From Alphaproteobacteria bacterium (GTDB lineage Bacteria; Pseudomonadota; Alphaproteobacteria; Micavibrionales; Micavibrionaceae), in assembly GCA_016699735.1 (NCBI GenBank), contig CP065008.1:1922001-1986000 (forward strand): a stretch of DNA of 64,000 bases, written 5' to 3'. Shown in pieces: positions 62,856 through 64,000 of the stretch. Position 1 is the stretch's first letter. Every line of letters begins with the position of its first letter. Made by a program: the position numbers and the translations under genes. The notes beneath the pieces were generated by a model that had not been told where the DNA came from, did no database searches, and was given only the letters and a program-made list of their open reading frames with translations.

Positions 62856-63338
62856 TTAAGCCTTTGCTTTAAACCGCTCACATTCCAACCTGACCTCAAA
62901 AAGCTTGCGTGCCAAAGGATGAAGCGTCTTAGATTCAATTTGTGAATAGCGCCTTTTACCTAAACGCCTATCCAGAACCGCAAGAGACTGTATAAGCGGA
63001 TCATCCGACTTCAAAGCCTGATCAAAATCCAGTTCATGGACAAAGGCCCAGCAGGACTCGTAAACATCCTGACGGCTGATTTCCCCATATTCGACAAACT
63101 GGGTTTTATACTTTTTTGCTTTGGTCGGACTTACGCCTTGATCACTGTCTTTATCGCCATATTTATAGCGATTATAAAAAGCCATCGTGCAAAAGTTCGC
63201 TATAACCTCGCCATCGACAGTAATCCACGCATGGCCGCAGGTACACGCGCCATAGGCCGCGCTGTGAATCGCCACACGCGAAGCGATACTCTCCGCGAAA
63301 TTCTGTTCAACTTTTTGCTTCAGCTTTGTCCAGCGCAT
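62856..63338 (-). CDS. SF0329-family hypothetical protein
   Basis: 160 aa. Opening MRWTKLKQKVEQNFAESIAS and RVAIHSAAYGACTCGHAWITVDGEVI resemble the SF0329 family, which has no assigned role. SPTKAKKYKTQFVEYGEISRQ is a further block. No signal peptide or membrane helix. Divergence from the remaining minus-strand genes is small (about 40 bases). Confidence 0.65.
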   Translation of the reverse strand: MRWTKLKQKVEQNFAESIASRVAIHSAAYGACTCGHAWITVDGEVIANFCTMAFYNRYKYGDKDSDQGVSPTKAKKYKTQFVEYGEISRQDVYESCWAFVHELDFDQALKSDDPLIQSLAVLDRRLGKRRYSQIESKTLHPLARKLFEVRLECERFKAKA

Positions 63339-63377
63339 CTCTTAATCCGAAAAACTCTCATCTATTTTAAAACTGCC

Positions 63378-63596
63378 TCAATATCGATACGTAAAATAAC
63401 CGGAGGTCCACCCATCTTAGTCCATTTTATAAGGATCGATCGAAAAGCCGTCAGGTGAATCTTTAAACCCCTCTTTCTGCCGTACTCTTCCAATAGCTTC
63501 GTCAGCCAACTTCTGACTGGAATAAATGCCGATAATCTTTACATTTTCATTATCTTCATCAATTACATGAAGATGTTCCACTAAATAAACAATCAC
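63378..63596 (-). pseudogene. DUF7336-like small protein with premature stop
   Basis: From GTG 63596, which overlaps the purT stop as GTGA, 59 codons encode MIVYLVEHLHVIDEDNENVK, then IIGIYSSQKLADEAI and GFKDSPDGFSIDPYKMD, ending with TAA at 63417-63419. The same frame continues DGWTSGYFTYRY to a TGA at 63378, which matches the usual end of the family (a Lys followed by D-HW-GF/Y-T). So a Lys codon seems changed to TAA, removing the last dozen residues. It may still work as a shortened protein. Family call is by memory of sequence pattern. Confidence 0.6.
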
Positions 63597-64000
63597 AACT
63601 CCACCCTCACCTTCCCCACCACCGCCAGTGCCTTTGCCTTCGCCGCCTCCACGGTCTCTCCCCGCGCCAGTGCGACCCCCATGCGCCGCTGGCCCTTGAC
63701 CTCCGGCTTGCCGAACAGGCGCACATCCGTATCCGGCTGCGCCAGCGCCTCGGCCAGATTCCCGAACGAAACCTGCTGTGAAGTCCCCGAAACCAGTATG
63801 ACCGCCGACGCCGACGGCCCCCGGAAGGTTATAGCGGGGATCGGCAGCCCCAGAAATGCCCGCGCATGAAGCGCAAATTCCGAGAGATCCTGCGAGATCA
63901 TCGTCACCATCCCCGTATCATGCGGCCGTGGCGAAACCTCGCTGAAAATCACGTCGTCCCCGCGTACGAACAGCTCGACCCCGAAAATCCCGCGCCCGCC
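63593..64000 (-). CDS. purT: Formate-dependent phosphoribosylglycinamide formyltransferase PurT, C-terminal part
   Basis: Open to the window edge; about 135 of roughly 390 residues are here. GRGIFGVELFVRGDDVIFSE, then VSPRPHDTGMVTMISQDLSE and FALHARAFLGLPIP, are diagnostic ATP-grasp PurT sequence, followed by VRLFGKPEVKGQRRMGVAL. PurT is an alternative to PurN for the third step of purine synthesis and uses formate and ATP. A small gene overlaps its stop. Confidence 0.95.
   Translation of the reverse strand, partial: GGRGIFGVELFVRGDDVIFSEVSPRPHDTGMVTMISQDLSEFALHARAFLGLPIPAITFRGPSASAVILVSGTSQQVSFGNLAEALAQPDTDVRLFGKPEVKGQRRMGVALARGETVEAAKAKALAVVGKVRVEL

Overview
The window looks like a chromosomal segment of a free-living alphaproteobacterium with moderate GC. 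The evidence is the gene order lnt - XRE regulator - metK - trmB - rimP - nusA - infB - rbfA - truB - rpsO - pnp, the fabA-fabB-fabI cluster, a SUF operon led by an Rrf2-type regulator, a DUF1491 protein, an intracellular PHB depolymerase, and a Fur-family regulator. Many small membrane or Cys-rich proteins of unknown function, often in tandem pairs, sit inside otherwise conserved operons. I cannot fix the genus from sequence alone; a poorly sampled alphaproteobacterial lineage is likely.

Layout. 1-7400: end of miaB, a secreted RTX protein with six 79-residue repeats, then phoH-ybeY-corC-lnt. 7538-20745: XRE regulator, metK, trmB, the rimP-nusA-infB-rbfA-truB-rpsO translation operon, then pnp, which is separated from rpsO by gpmA and two paralogous hypotheticals on the other strand. 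20831-26651: hypothetical genes, a glycerophosphodiesterase, two tandem acyltransferase-3 genes, and an M48-type peptidase interrupted by an in-frame TGA. 26662-29299: fabA-fabB-fabI. 29414-32640: hypotheticals and dusA. 32692-43142 (minus strand): a long SUF Fe-S assembly operon (Rrf2 regulator, sufB, sufC, sufD, sufS, a DUF59 protein, an A-type carrier) carrying about ten extra genes between the core genes. 43237-44871: AT-rich OLD-like ATPase/TOPRIM gene. 45313-52647: prfC, an entericidin-like lipopeptide, DUF1491, fur, a PAS histidine kinase with a degenerate GGDEF protein, an unusual tgt, and rpmB. 52743-56593: CobD/CbiB-like membrane protein, phaZ, YgjP-type metallopeptidase, ruvX. 56713-62155: gatC-gatA-gatB interleaved with hypotheticals, then TerD-like and DUF4177 genes. 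62244-64000: tRNA-Ser(GCT), GNAT, an SF0329-like gene, a small gene with a premature stop, and the end of purT.

Working together: tRNA modification (MiaB, TrmB, DusA, TruB, Tgt, GatCAB), translation and RNA decay (NusA, IF2, RbfA, S15, PNPase, RF3, YbeY, L28), Fe-S assembly under an Rrf2 regulator next to a Fur-controlled iron response, and unsaturated fatty-acid synthesis. The most unusual points are the interleaved SUF operon, two exported proteins sharing one eight-cysteine pattern, two genes with in-frame stops inside recognisable families, a transcription terminator that lies inside the trmB 5' coding region, and a Tgt that has lost all three zinc cysteines. I saw no clear phage, IS element or CRISPR array.
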